From Glossina fuscipes (lineage: Eukaryota > Arthropoda > Insecta > Diptera > Glossinidae), in the NCBI RefSeq assembly GCF_014805625.2, contig NW_023998414.1, positions 16,400,253 through 16,464,252 of the forward strand: DNA of 64,000 nt, in the 5' to 3' direction. A program made the translations under genes and the position numbers. The notes below the pieces were generated by a model. That model was not told the origin of the DNA. It searched no databases and worked only from the letters and a program-made list of their open reading frames with translations. Position 1 is the first letter of the stretch. Every line of letters begins with the position of its first letter. Shown piece after piece: positions 44,677-55,740 of this stretch.

Positions 44677-47540
44677 GACATAGGTAAATCGCGCGTATTA
44701 AGCAATGTTGCTTTAATGGACTTTAAAGAGTCCGATAACGAGAATAAGTGGTAGACGTCATTTAGGTTCTTGCAAACAACTCTGAGCGGATTGAACAGCT
44801 CATAATTAAATTTACTGATTAAGCTTAACCAAGATAAAGTGCCTAGAGAAGCGGTTAGGGTCATTAAAGCTTATTTCACCAAGTAATGAAGGCGAGTCAA
44901 TAGCACCATTTATTACTTTAATTAGAAAGGAAACGCCAAGAACAAATCTACGTTTCTCAAGACACGGTAGGGACAGCAGAAGCAACCTATTTTCATACGG
45001 AGGAAGAGAGGCAATCGGATCCCAACCCAAATTTCTAAGGGCAAACAGCAAGAATTGCTTTTGAACAGATTCAATTGAATCTACGTAGCACCTATATAAA
45101 GGAGACCACACAACTGAGGCATACTCGAGTATGGGTCTAAAGAAACACATGTACAGCCTTTTCGTAATGGGGATCATCAAGGAATCATCAAGCTCTTTGG
45201 ACCACCTTTTTATAAAACCAAGCGCGGACATAGCTTTGCTAATCGAGAGCTCAATATGCAAGTTAAAACGTAACCTATGGTCAAATAGAACGCCTAAATC
45301 TATAATCGAATCGACGTCCTCCAACTTATGCGAATCTATGAATTACTGAGTAATGAATGACTTTCTTCTTGAGAATGAAAGCTTCTTACATTTACTCAGA
45401 TTTAGTTTCAGGAGATTCAAAGAGCACCATGCAACAAAATTATCCAAATCACCTTGAAGCTGATGTGATTGCGATTCAACAGAGAAGGAAGAAAACAGTT
45501 TCACATCATCAGCATACATTAAGATCTGGCTGGAATTAACCACCGATGGGAGATCGTTAATGTATAAACTAAATAAAATGGGACCTAAGTGACTTCCTTG
45601 AGGTACGCCAGACGTAACGGGGAATTCATCCGAGCTAATGGAGTTAAACAAAACTCTGAAGGATCTATTGTGCAGATAAGAGCTTATCCATTTCACTAAG
45701 TAGGGTGGGAAACCAGAGGCTTGGAGTTTAAAGATAAGTAGTCTATGGTTAACCATGTCAAATGCTTTGCTTAAATCAGTGTAAATAACATCTGTGCGAG
45801 AGCCACTAGAAAAAGCCTTGAAAACATGACTGGTAAACTCTAACAAGTTGGTGACTGTAGATCGCCCTTTCCGAAAGCCGTGCTGGTGCGGAGAAATATA
45901 CGAATTAATGGCAAAGGCCAAATGCTGAGTCACAATACGCTCGAACAACTTGGACAAGACACTCAACTTGGCTATGCCTCTGTAGTTCTCAACAAATTGT
46001 CTACTTCCACTCTTGTGGATAGGAATAAGGAAACTACTCTTCCAACATGAAGGGAAAACACCTGAATACAAGGACATGTTAAAAATCTTTGAGATCACAC
46101 CACACAACTCGACAGCGCAAGATTTAAGTACACATGATGGAGTACCATCAGGTCCAAGCGAACAACTGTATTTTAGAGAACTCAATCCTTTGAAAACATC
46201 ATCTTCCGAAATAACCAAGTTAGGTATTGAAACCGAGTTAGTTATAGGATATGGGTAGTTTGCTGATAAATCGAAATTAGCAATTGAAAAGTTTCGTCGG
46301 AAATACTCAGCAAATAGATTTGAGATTTCAAAATCATCCGAGGAACCAGAGCCATTAAAAGAAACATGAGAGGGATATGTGGAAATTTTTCTTTTAGAGT
46401 TAACAAATTTAAAGAAGAATTTAGGATTAGCAACCAGAGAGGATTTAATGAACTGAAGGTATCTGCAGTAGTAATGATGGTTGAGGGAGTTAAATCTATG
46501 CCTCGCCACCGAGTAAGCGACATAGTCGAGCGCAGCGCCACTTTTCGAATATTTTTTGAATAGCGAGTTTTTTCTATTCTTGTGATATTTAATTGTCTTA
46601 TTAAACCACGGGGGACATCTGCTTCGAGGTCGACAATGCTTGATCGGAACAGATGCTGCAATAGCTAGATTTAATGTACTGTAGAACGATGGCAATAAGC
46701 TTTCAATACTACCGGTTGAGAAATCAAGCGTCAGATGTGAAAGACGATGTTTTAGTAATACAATATTGATTTTATGAAAATCATAATAATTATTTAAAAA
46801 AATTTGATTTGGCACATTAAGGCATTTCAACAAACCATCATTAATATGATGAAAGGAAGTGCATATTGATGGATGATAAGGATTCTCAGGTAAACTAAAA
46901 GGTGGACAACGATTTACGTAAATCTCGGGAAAATTGGCAAAGCAGAGATCAAGCAGTCTACCATTACAATTAGGGGTACGATTATATTGACCCAAATTAT
47001 GATCAAACAATTCACTAAAGAACACAACAGCCCTATCAGACGTTGAAGTAGGAACCAAACAGCCAGAATTATCAGTGTTACACCAAGTGACTTGAGGCAA
47101 ATTGAAATCACCCAATGCAACGACCAAATCGATGGGTCTAGACCGCTTGGCCACTTCACAAATGAGGGCAGCGTGTTTCCTGTAAATGGAGATATCAGAA
47201 TTTGGGGGAATATAGGAGCAGGTTATAAATAGATGTTTATCAGGTAAATTCAACGTCAGGAGAAGTGGGAAATTCAATTAAATTGGACGGAACTGACGCA
47301 GATATGGCAATTAATACACCACCACAAATGCGATTTACTCGATCATTTCTAAACACTTGGAAAGAATTATGAAAAAGTTCCGACGAATGTAGATCGGGTT
47401 TTAGCCAAGTTTCAGTAAAGGCCAAACGGCAAAATTCCGTGCTCACTGAATTTAGAAAAGTGGAACGGATTTTCGAATTTAGGCCCCTAACATTTTGATA
47501 AATGAGAGATAGTGGGCCTGAAGAAACAATTAGTTTTTTG
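44677..47540 (-). pseudogene. LINE ORF2: endonuclease plus reverse transcriptase, frameshifted
   Basis: Polyprotein that nicks the target and copies the element RNA. The endonuclease starts in one frame (about 47540-47240): IYQNVRGLNSK, FTETWL, FRNDR...CGGVLIAIS. It continues in the frame from 47277: ITCSYIPPNSD, GDFNLPQ (about 47112). Reverse transcriptase motifs follow: FLIPIHKSG; NYRGI; HGFRKGRST; TDLSKAFDMVNH (motif A); GVPQGSHLGPILF; and catalytic YADD at 45516-45505. A TAA at 45345-45343 interrupts the frame, which resumes in phase with LGVLFDHRLRF, FIKRWSKEL, RPILEYASVVWSP and ENRLLLLSLP. A second shift near 44820 moves to NYELFNPLRVVCKNLN and HLFSLSDSLKSIK, close to the normal C-terminus, just before the N gap. 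The endonuclease position expected to read SDH reads NPYHPS here, possibly another lesion. No RNase H is evident, consistent with CR1/jockey types. Confidence 0.85.
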
Positions 47541-48573
47541 AAGGCGACAAAACTATTGCCTTGGTATTACGGGGACGATCTCGAGGGATAAATTCCTTAA
47601 TTAAGGATCCTACTGGCCACAGTGATATGTTGTTGTTGTTTTCAGTCGGAACTAATATTTTAAAAGTGGAGATTGCCCTAGCTTGAGAAGGAGCCATTTT
47701 GAAGATGCTAACACGCTTTAAGTTGACTGATGGGACTTTCGTCGCCAGATAACCTTTTATGTTATCCACCGATGTTTCAGATGCCAGTCTTGACACAAAT
47801 ATTGCTTTTCTGGGAGGAACTGCCGTCAAGCAAATGTCATTATTTGGAACAGGAGGGGGGTTCACAGTAGGAGAGTTTCGAGTTGGGGAAAATATAGGTG
47901 GGGTTATCGCCCTTGTACCGGCAGCTTGTGAGACTTGCCCAGTCTAGTGACCAGCATTCACAAGCGAACAGCCAGGAGGAGAGGATGAGTTATTTTTCTC
48001 TTCATTACTTTTAGGCGATGGCACTTGATTAGAGTGAGTGGCGGCTCTGGGCGGAGATACCCTTGCCACTTCAGCGTAGCTTAAAACTGATGGATTTGCC
48101 GGTTTGTTTGTAACTGTTTTGCTACCAACCGACTCAGCAATATCGGAAACATTACTGTTCATTTTAGAGTTAGAGGGAGCGGTAACTTGTACCAACGAAT
48201 TAGATTTGGAAAAAGCCAGAGGTGACGTCCCACACTCTACGCTACGAGTAGAAGATGAGTGTCCAATAAAGCGACACTCATCAAACCTAGACTTAATGAG
48301 CTCAAACTTTTCCCACAAGGAGCCGAGATTTCTACTCAATTCCGAGAAACCATAACGGGTCTCCGTGAAAAGTTTATAAAAGTCAATGTCCCGCTGCCTA
48401 CAGTCAGGACATGACCATCTTAAGCCTTTAGACGGATCAGCGACTGCGTCAGCAGCACGGCCGAGAATACCGGCACACTTTGCATGACCAAAGCGCTCGC
48501 AGAGCCAACAAGAAACGAATCTATCAGAATCCGGGCCTGATTTCGCCCGACAAGGTGTATATAAACACTCCAT
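47530..48573 (-). pseudogene. LINE ORF1 protein with PHD-type finger, one in-frame stop
   Basis: RNA-binding/assembly protein of the retrotransposon. The N-terminus has a canonical C4HC3 PHD spacing: Cys3, Cys8, Cys22, Cys25, His30, Cys33, Cys55, Cys58. PHD fingers at this position are known in CR1-type ORF1 proteins. A Ser/Asn-rich linker follows, then a C-terminal domain (KAIFVSRLASETSVDNIKGY ... WPVGSLIKEFIPRDRPRNT) that resembles the RRM-like region of LINE ORF1 proteins. The frame is 348 codons long including the terminal stop at 47530. It is broken by a single TAG at 47946-47944, after which the same frame continues without a shift. That one lesion suggests a fairly young insertion. The stop lies next to the start of ORF2. 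Confidence 0.8.
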
Positions 48574-48720
48574 GTCCTGTCAAAAAGACAGAGTTGTTGA
48601 TTATGCAGAACAGACACACAAATCACTAAAAAAAAATCCTGAACATAAAAATTTATCAACCAATTTGTGCAAAACTTCTCTGTTAGGTTGACACTGTAAC
48701 GAAAGATCACTAGCAACACA

Positions 48721-49353
48721 AACTCCAAACAGCAAAAAAATAACAGAGAAAAAGAGAGAAAACAAAAAAAAAAGAGAGATTTTTATCAGAGCTCAAAATT
48801 TTTATTTGCAAAAATCAAATGAATCAAAGCGTAAAAGAAAAATATTTCTTTTACTTTGAATTCACTCACTTTCTTCTCAAAGTATATTATAAAATCACAC
48901 ACTATAAGGCAGAATAGCCACGAAATTCAACAAAAAATTAAAATTTTAATTGCCGAAACAAAATATATACGACTATACCGCGCGACAAAGTTGCCAGACT
49001 TGACCGAGTATTGTTTATTAAAGGATCTTATTTACTGCAAGAAGTAATGCTATTTTATGACCACGAAGTTAAGGGTCGTTTTCCCGAGGAAAGCATTTAC
49101 ATGACAACGATACCCCTTAATGACGTCGGGCTTCACTAAAAAACGTCATTATGAGATTTGAACCAATTGTTCAAAAATTGGTGTATGTTAGAGTAGACAG
49201 AGATCGCAATCTACTAAAAGAGGAATGGATTTTTAACAAGAGCTTGTTACTATGAAAGAAGTTTTTGAAGATCCTAAGCCAAACATCTGCAAATAATTTC
49301 AAAATTTATATGAAGATAAATGAAAACATTATAGACGGGCTAGGCCGGCTTTT
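48721..49353. other. AT-rich non-coding DNA at the 5' flank of the LINE
   Basis: A GAGAAAAAGAGAGAAAAC-type purine-rich stretch at 48745-48780 adjoins the LINE 5' end. Nothing else recognised. Confidence 0.45.
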
Positions 49354-49915
49354 AAATACCATACACCCCATTGTCTACTAAAATTGTTAGCTTTGCGACA
49401 AAACACAAAATTTATACCCTGTTTCCATATAAACCTACTATTATGTAACTGTATATTAAAAATTAGACGTCTGTGCAAATAAAAGCTTACTTTCTTTAAA
49501 AAATACAACACAATAGCAATTTTTGTCGAGAAAGCCCAAAAATTGCAATTTTTTCCATATAATAACTTTTGAGAATAGGGCGTTATTCGGGGAGTGGTCG
49601 AGAAGGTGGACCAATCCAAACCATTTTCAATTGAGTTCGTCCTTGGCTCAAAGCACCCCAGTGTACGGAGCTTCATAAAAGTATCTCAAAAATTGTGACC
49701 TGTAGCTTAACTACATATTTGCATGGACAGACAATAGTCCGACAGACATCAGATGGACAGACAAAAAAGTGGATAGACCGACGGACAGACAGGCTTCGTC
49801 AGAAAATGATTCCGAATCGATCGGTATAATAATCTATTTACTAAGCGCCGCTGCGTATTAAATACTTAAGCACAAGCTTAATATATACTGTGCCACAAAT
49901 GGTGTAAGGTATAAC
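49354..49915 (+). mobile_element. Repeat family E, complete copy E4 with inverted termini
   Basis: Both ends are visible: left AAATACCATACACCCC (49354-49369) and right ATGGTGTAAGGTAT (49899-49912). They are inverted to each other with one mismatch over the 11 bases TACCATACACC/GGTGTAAGGTA. The family core lies between: GTGGTCGAGAAGGTGGACCA, TCCAAACCATTTTCAATTGA, GTTCGTCCTTGGCTCAAAGC, CAGTGTACGGAGCTTCATAA, GTATCTCAAAAATTGTGACC, GACGGACAGACAGGCTTCGT, GATTCCGAATCGATCGGTAT. Length about 560 bp with no coding capacity. It is the reference copy for the family termini. A minus-strand open frame (49329-49676) is not a gene. Confidence 0.7.
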
Positions 49916-50048
49916 AAATAGGAAAATTGTAATTATTTGGATGCGGTCACGTCTTCTATACTCACCACATCAACGTAATCAGAAAAAAAAAAACAAAGCG
50001 AAAATACAAAAAACCGGTACAATATAATATAGGGATGGTTTGGCTGGT
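49916..50048. other. Short non-coding spacer
   Basis: Nothing recognised between repeat E4 and the LINE fragment. Confidence 0.5.
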
Positions 50049-50890
50049 TTTTTTCAGATGGTGTAAGATCCCTTATAGCACACATTGGGAAACAGCAAGA
50101 AAAAAAAAGGAAACAATATGTATGCCTTTCAAAACAGCAGTGTTGTCACTATCCTTTGTTCGATTTGCGTCGAAAACGCGTTCTACCTCTCCCGCCCTCG
50201 CCTAAGATTAGTGATTCGGATGTCGCCTTCGCATAGCTTTTTATCGGAGTGCACTTTACAAAAAACTGGCATATCTTCCATTTTTCGTTGTCCATTAACA
50301 TGACCACCAGCAGGTTGCCTCATGCAATTTCTATTTCCAGAGATCTAAACAGCCCCGTTCCTTATATATGCTAAAGTCGAATAGACGAATACAAAGTGTT
50401 GCGCATCGTCGGTTGAGCCTTCTCACAGGTCGCACCTTTTATCTGCTCGCAGGTTGAGATGGCACAAATAAATCGAAAAATTTCCATGATCAGTGAAGAG
50501 TTGGGTTAAAAAAATTAACTTTTCCGTGTTTCCTCCGCACCTATTGTTCTATCTTGGTGGTAAGTGTGTATGTCCATTTTCCTTCTGAACCGTTTTCCCA
50601 GCGCTATTGCCATTCCCTCAACATGATCTGCCGAACAGCAGTCTTAAGTCTGCACATATCATTGTAATTTTCTCCAATAGTAATTCCTTATTTTTTGCCG
50701 CTATGAATACATAATTCCTCCTTCAGTAGTAGCTCGATGGGTAATATTTCCGCGAAGACTGCTGCCGTCGAAACGGTTCGATAGGCCGATATCATTCTCA
50801 ATGTGTATAGTCCTTGAATGGCTTCCAGCTTTCGCAAAAAATGTGTGCATTCTAATATCTTCTCTGCCCAATTGGGTGTGGCACACATCG
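50049..50890 (-). pseudogene. 3' fragment of an R1/LOA-type LINE ORF2, copy 1
   Basis: The minus strand from 50888 downward reads like the end of an R1-clade ORF2: ATPNWAEKILECTHFLRKLE, then IQGLYTLRMISAYRTVSTAA (AYRTVS at 50786-50769) and EILPIELLLKEELCIHSGKK. After stops and shifts there follow REWQ.RW, GKWTYTL, LRADKRCDL and TDDAQHFVF, the zinc-knuckle region typical of the R1/LOA group (G.WT.LI...C..C...DDAEHT..C). A T-run on the plus strand at 50049-50055 marks the inverse of a poly-A tail. The upstream RT domain is missing (5' truncation, typical of LINEs). Beyond function. Homologous to copy 2 over its right half. Confidence 0.7.
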
Positions 50891-51677
50891 TTTGCGCTTA
50901 AGTTACGCTGCTTATCTTTCTATCTATCTATCTGCCTATCTATCTACATATCTATCCATCTTTCTCAACCACCCACTCACTCGCTGTCGCCGTTTCTCTT
51001 TCGTTTAGTAGTAAGGATGAATTTCCCTCTTTCGTTAGATAAATTCAATAAAACGCTAAAATTGAGCAGATTAATAAAGATATAGAAAATTGCAAACAAT
51101 GAAATATTAACGAAAATAGCAACAAACGTAAGCAACTCCAATGAAAAGGATGTGAAACAAAATTGTGGATTCCGAAATCGACATAAAAAAAATCTGATTT
51201 CCATTTAATATCAATCAATGTGTGTAAAGAATATTAATAACACCAAGCAAGTAAATCATAGATAGAGCACAACCTCTACGATCTTTAACTACTTTAAAGC
51301 TAACTTTTGGTTCTTCTATTATTTAATATAATTGCATTTCATTCATTAATCATATAGTAAATCATCATATTGTAAAAAACAAAACAATATGTTACAACCC
51401 TTTTAACATTTTCATAATAAATCTCCGTTATATTAATAAATTTTATAAACGCTTAATTACGATCGCATGAATGGGAATTGTGCCCAAGAATTATTAATTC
51501 ACGTTATTTAATAAATTGAATTGTATGACTGGAGGCACAAAAATGTGCAAGAATATGTATAGTCGGCGAAGATACGCTTGTGAAGACAAAGTACTAAAAC
51601 AAAAGCAAAAGAAAAAATTTTTAAAAGGAAAAGAAGATTGAAGAGATAATGCAAGAGAGATGCGTCAAAGCTTTTTC
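50891..51677. other. AT-rich non-coding DNA with a CTAT microsatellite
   Basis: An imperfect (CTAT)n array lies at about 50917-50965. The rest is AT-rich without open frames of note. Confidence 0.5.
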
Positions 51678-52300
51678 TTTTTTTTGGCGCAGTGGTAGCG
51701 CATTGCCATCTAATGGTCCCACACTGTGCTCAAAACCATCCCGTAACCGCTTTCGCATTACCTCGAGATGGACCCTGTTGGATTCTTGAGCCTGACTATA
51801 CCATCCAACCTCACCCGTCCTCATCTAAGATTAGGGGTGCAGATATCGTCTCCATGTGGCTTTATAGCGAAGCACACGAAAAATCAATACATTTCTTCGA
51901 TACCTAGGTGTCAATTAATATTACCACTAGCAAATTACCTGCATAATTTCTATTTTCAGAGATCTGAAAAGAGTGTTTCTCAAACATGCACAAGCCGTGT
52001 GTTGCGGATCGTCGTTTATGCCTTTGCACAGGTCGCACGCGTTATCTATTCGTAAGTTGAAACAGCACAATTATCTCCAAAAATATCCAGGACCAATGAA
52101 AATTAACTTTTCCGTCCTTCCTTCCCACCCGTAGCTTTACATTTGGGATGGGAGTGTAGGTGTACCTTTCTTCCGAGTAGTTTTACCGTTGTTGCGTCCC
52201 TTCTGTCGACGATGCGCCTCAATGACGAGAATGACGAGACGCTGCGTTCTGTGTTTGTCTGTTTGACTTGGGCATATTTATGCAATATGCTTTCTAGATC
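51678..52300 (-). pseudogene. 3' fragment of an R1/LOA-type LINE, copy 2
   Basis: On the minus strand: FNLRIDNACDLCKGINDDPQ and then HTACACLR, the zinc-knuckle block of R1/LOA ORF2 (about 52065-51985). A degraded KEGRKSKLIF segment lies before it. The following 3' UTR shares phrases with copy 1 (CTAATCTTAGATGAGGACGG here; CTAATCTTAGGCGAGGGCGG there). The element ends at a poly-A tail, visible as the T-rich run at 51671-51685 on the plus strand. Right at that end is the tRNA-like phrase described in a separate entry. The upstream connector domain seen in copy 1 is missing or unrecognisable. Short open frames on both strands are relics. Confidence 0.65.
51685..51760 (+). other. tRNA-like segment at the LINE 3' end
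   Basis: TGGCGCAGTGGTAGCGC (51685-51701) is identical to the A-box/D-arm of many eukaryotic tRNAs, including elongator tRNA-Met. The next bases can form a 4-bp stem CATT/AATG around the 7-nt loop GCCATCT, but no acceptor or convincing T arm follows (only GTGCTCAAAACC as a poor B-box). This is not a functional tRNA. It is either a decayed tRNA/SINE head or part of the LINE 3' end read backwards. Confidence 0.4.
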
Positions 52301-53418
52301 TCTAGAAATAGAAATTACGCTTAGGGATTATGGTGATGGATAAAGAGAGATGGAAGAGATGCGGCAGAAACGTTTGCACGACGCGCCTCGGTATAAAGCT
52401 ACTCAAGATATCTTTCACAGACAGTCAAAAACAGCAAAATGTGCTGAACGACTTAAAAAAGTGGAAAGCGAAGGTATACCTAAGCAATCGTGCCTTACGG
52501 TGGAGGATATGATTCCAGCGGGTTAAATCCTCGCACTGCTCCAAACGGACGGCTTCGATGCTTTCCCGCCTTAAAAAAAAATATTTAAAAAAAAACATGC
52601 ATACACACTTGCATAAATATATTTCTATATAAACAGATGCGTTCATTCATATGCATTGCACATTTCTATATATATATACATAGTTAACTATTTTTAGAAC
52701 AAAAACAATTGTTTTTCATTTTTAATTTTTTTGAAAGTTTCAATAAATTATTTTTTTGTTTATTATGAGTGAAACAATAATTTAACAAATTATTATTATT
52801 ATTTTTTAAGTTTTCTCTACGCAATTATATGAGTAAGTTTGCTTAAATACACACAAGTGGTTGATTGTATAAAATTTTTGAAAGTCATTTACCTTGAATG
52901 CACTCACTACATAGTTGCTGTCTGTGCTAAACTATAAAACAATATTTATTACGATTTTTTTTCTTTTTTATCGATTTCATTCCTTTTCATATCGCAAATA
53001 TGTAAACATTTTAGATTACGTTTTGTTGAGTATGGGAGGAAATATTTTCAAACATATCATGGCATCCTTTCTAATTCATCCTTTTTAATTCATAGACTTA
53101 TATATAAGCGTTTACGTGATGTCTGACAATGAGAAGCGTGCTACAAAGAGAAATGTATGAAGTTGCGCCCGTCTTCACTCTACGCTCTTTCTCTCCCTAA
53201 GCTTTATTCTGTCAATAGTGCTAATTGTGGGGCGATAAGAAAATTGCACGAACCCAGCCGTCAGCAATTCCCACGCGGTAAGTATACGATGAATTTTTCG
53301 AAAGTTTTCGCAAATTTATTTACGAGCTTCGCAAATTCCCCTTAACAGTTTAAAGTATATTGTGAAGTATCCATGTTTTTTTTGGAAAATCGCATAGATT
53401 TTCATCTGCGGGTTAACA
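52301..53418. other. AT-rich non-coding DNA
   Basis: No gene recognised. Low-complexity A/T tracts at 52570-52595 and 52690-52820. Confidence 0.5.
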
Positions 53419-53570
53419 CATAGCCGCGTAGTTAAGAAGCGTAGGTATTAAATCGGCATACCGGGATTTAACTCACAGTGTGATTGACCATACAATTTGA
53501 CCACAAAATTACAATCGGTGTGTAGTTCTTCCGCTTCTTTCCGACCACCACCATTTTACACGTGTAGGTG
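53419..53570 (+). repeat. Decayed tRNA-derived SINE, copy S6
   Basis: A-box-like CATAGCCGCGTAGTTAAGAA (53419-53438) and B-box-like ACCGGGATTTAACTCACAGT (53460-53479) are spaced as in a tRNA. The tail TTTCCGACCACCACCATTTT, then ACACGTGTAGG matches the other copies. The pyrimidine-rich middle is shortened. Confidence 0.5.
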
Positions 53571-55139
53571 ATATCCCCCAAGTAATTGGCCATGTTAACA
53601 AAAAAAGTAGCCACATCTATGTAAAGAAGAATGCCGTGCGCTTGTTAAAGTACATCTTCTAAATGATGCGTGTATTTTCTAAAATACCATACACTTCTTC
53701 TAAAAATCTCAGAAAAAGTTATTCTTCAGTTCTTTTACCTTTTTTTCAAGAGCTTCAATATTTTTGTTAGGTTGATGATCTTAATGTGTCTCGGCACGTT
53801 TCGTTTATTTCCTATGAACCACATCTACTTGCATTCTCTTAGTATATGCTCTTAATCCCGTTTACTAGCCACTCGCTTACAGTATCGAAGCAGATGGTGG
53901 CAAGCGTAGCAAATCCCTCAGGTTATTATCGATGAATAATTATAATACAAATATTGAAAACATATATTTTAGATAAAGAGTTTGTCTAATCTGACGTAGC
54001 TTTTATTATCGCTTGAGCTAAAAAAAAATGTGCTTTCTCCTTCAGTTATCACAAACACAATAAACAAAAAATACCTGCCGTTAACTGACGTACAAGAAAA
54101 TACTTAAACAGTTGGAACAGATGGAACAGCGCTCTGTATTTACTTTACTATTGTATGGATTGTCAATTACGAAGACAATCTTGGATTATAAAGTTTCGGC
54201 ATATTTGTTCGTTGTTGCTCCCGTGTGCACTTACACCTTAAAACTTAAATGCCAGGTTATTAACCTATTCGTACGTTTTCGGTATAGAGATCGGCTCGTG
54301 TCTGAATCTAACTTATAGAAAGCAGTAATCTGTATGCATCATTTATTATCCGTTATCCGCTATCCGTTATCCATTATCGACCACGTATTCCTTAATTTAT
54401 ATTTAAGTAAATTACATTTGAGTCATATAGTAAAAATTTTCTAAACAAATATTTCTATTTACGTTCTTGCCTTTCAAGATACGTATGCATGTCTATTTTA
54501 AATATTCATTTTTTCCTTTTCTTTTTTATTTATTTATTTTTTTTTTTTTATTTCTTAATTAATGTGTCAAAATCGCATTTCAACACTAATCTATTTTATA
54601 TAAATTTTTTTCAATATATATATATATATATATATATACAAAGAAAAAGAAATAAACGCGAACTAATTAATTCATTGACGTCATTGAAGGAACGTTAGCG
54701 TGCCTGAATGTGATTTTTTTTTCTAATGATTTCTAATTTCTGTTTAGACTAATTTAAAAAAAAAAAACATGCAGTGTAGCTTACGAATATAAAACTGATA
54801 TTCTATAATTAAATAATAAGTTTACGATTAATAATATAAAGAATTTTATATAAACAAAAAAAAATTGTATTGGCCTTGAGACGAATCTTTTATACCCACG
54901 ACTGTGTTTATGAACACAACTATATATTCAATCCTATGCTTTGATTTCGAACAAGCTAAATGAGGGAGATCAGCAAGCAGATATTGTTATGAGACCATAC
55001 TACAGGACATGGACAGATTTACTCTTTCCGTCTGATTCTCTTAACTATTGCAGGCTGAGGAATGTCGTTGATCTTTAGAATTCAACGGAGAATATTAGAT
55101 TTTAATTATCTTTATTTTGATTGACTTTGCGAATTCTAA
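53571..55139. other. AT-rich non-coding DNA
   Basis: (TA)n lies at 54614-54639, with T-rich tracts at 54515-54553. At 54866-54900 the phrase TTGAGACGAATCTTTTATAC followed by CCACGAC resembles the beginning of repeat family D. The body does not follow, so it is an isolated fragment at best. Confidence 0.45.
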
Positions 55140-55740
55140 CAATGAGAGAAATAGAAGAATGAACGAACGTACAATTACAGAGGGAATGAATAAATACAAG
55201 TGGACAGAGGAAGCAAGGAATGATAAGACGAACATATAGAAATGCAGTCAGATAGACGAGATAAGAGAACAGAACAACAGAGTAACAACCTGAAAAGTTT
55301 ACAATGTTAACAAGTTGACAATGAGACGAACTGGCAGAAAGACATAATCATAAGAAAACAGAGGAACGAAGGGACCGAGAGGCAGAAGACCGCCACTGTA
55401 GGCGAAAGCCAAATAACCATGGCATAGAAATAGGTGGACAACACACGACAGAAGACAGGTGCACAGCGATATATATGAAATGAGAAAAACAAAGCCTTTT
55501 CAAGAAATAAGCAAATAAAAAGATAGAAAAACATGTGGAAAAGCGGCAAGAAAACGGATGAAGAAAAGAGAAGCGAATAAGAAGACAAGCGGAAGGACCT
55601 ACACGCCGACAAATGGATATAAGAAAGTAAATGTAAACTGATAGATGGAAAGATAAACAAACGTTCAGACGCAATGTTAGAGATATAACTGAGTAAAAAA
55701 ACAAGCAAAGAGGCGGTGACCGAAATCCACATATAACAAA
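55140..55740. repeat. T-poor, purine-rich low-complexity tract
   Basis: For 600 bp the plus strand is rich in A, G and short GACA/GATA/GAAG words and poor in T (for example AGACGAGATAAGAGAACAGA). This looks like a decayed tetranucleotide satellite. It generates two long overlapping minus-strand open frames (141 and 118 codons) full of Leu, Phe and Ser that I do not accept as genes. Confidence 0.5.

Larger units (their letters stand above)
44256..48720 (-). mobile_element. Nearly full-length CR1/jockey-group non-LTR retrotransposon
   Basis: On the minus strand a LINE runs from a short 5' UTR (somewhere above 48573) through ORF1 (48573-47530) and ORF2 (about 47530-44577). It then has a 3' UTR containing a 100-N gap and ends in an (AATA)n tail at about 44283-44256. 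ORF1 has a PHD-type zinc finger; ORF2 has an apurinic-type endonuclease followed by a reverse transcriptase. The 3' tail is a short-repeat tail rather than pure poly-A, as in CR1-like elements. Total length of about 4.4 kb fits the group. Lesions: in-frame TAG in ORF1, a frameshift near 47250, in-frame TAA at 45345-45343 and a frameshift near 44820. Exact ends and target-site duplication are not determined. Confidence 0.85.

Noticed and set aside
51685..51760. Functional tRNA-Met gene
   Set aside because: Only the D-arm/A-box is good; no acceptor stem or T arm can be formed.
55307..55732. Overlapping minus-strand open frames of 141 and 118 codons
   Set aside because: They arise from the T-poor purine-rich tract; Leu/Phe/Ser repetition without motifs.
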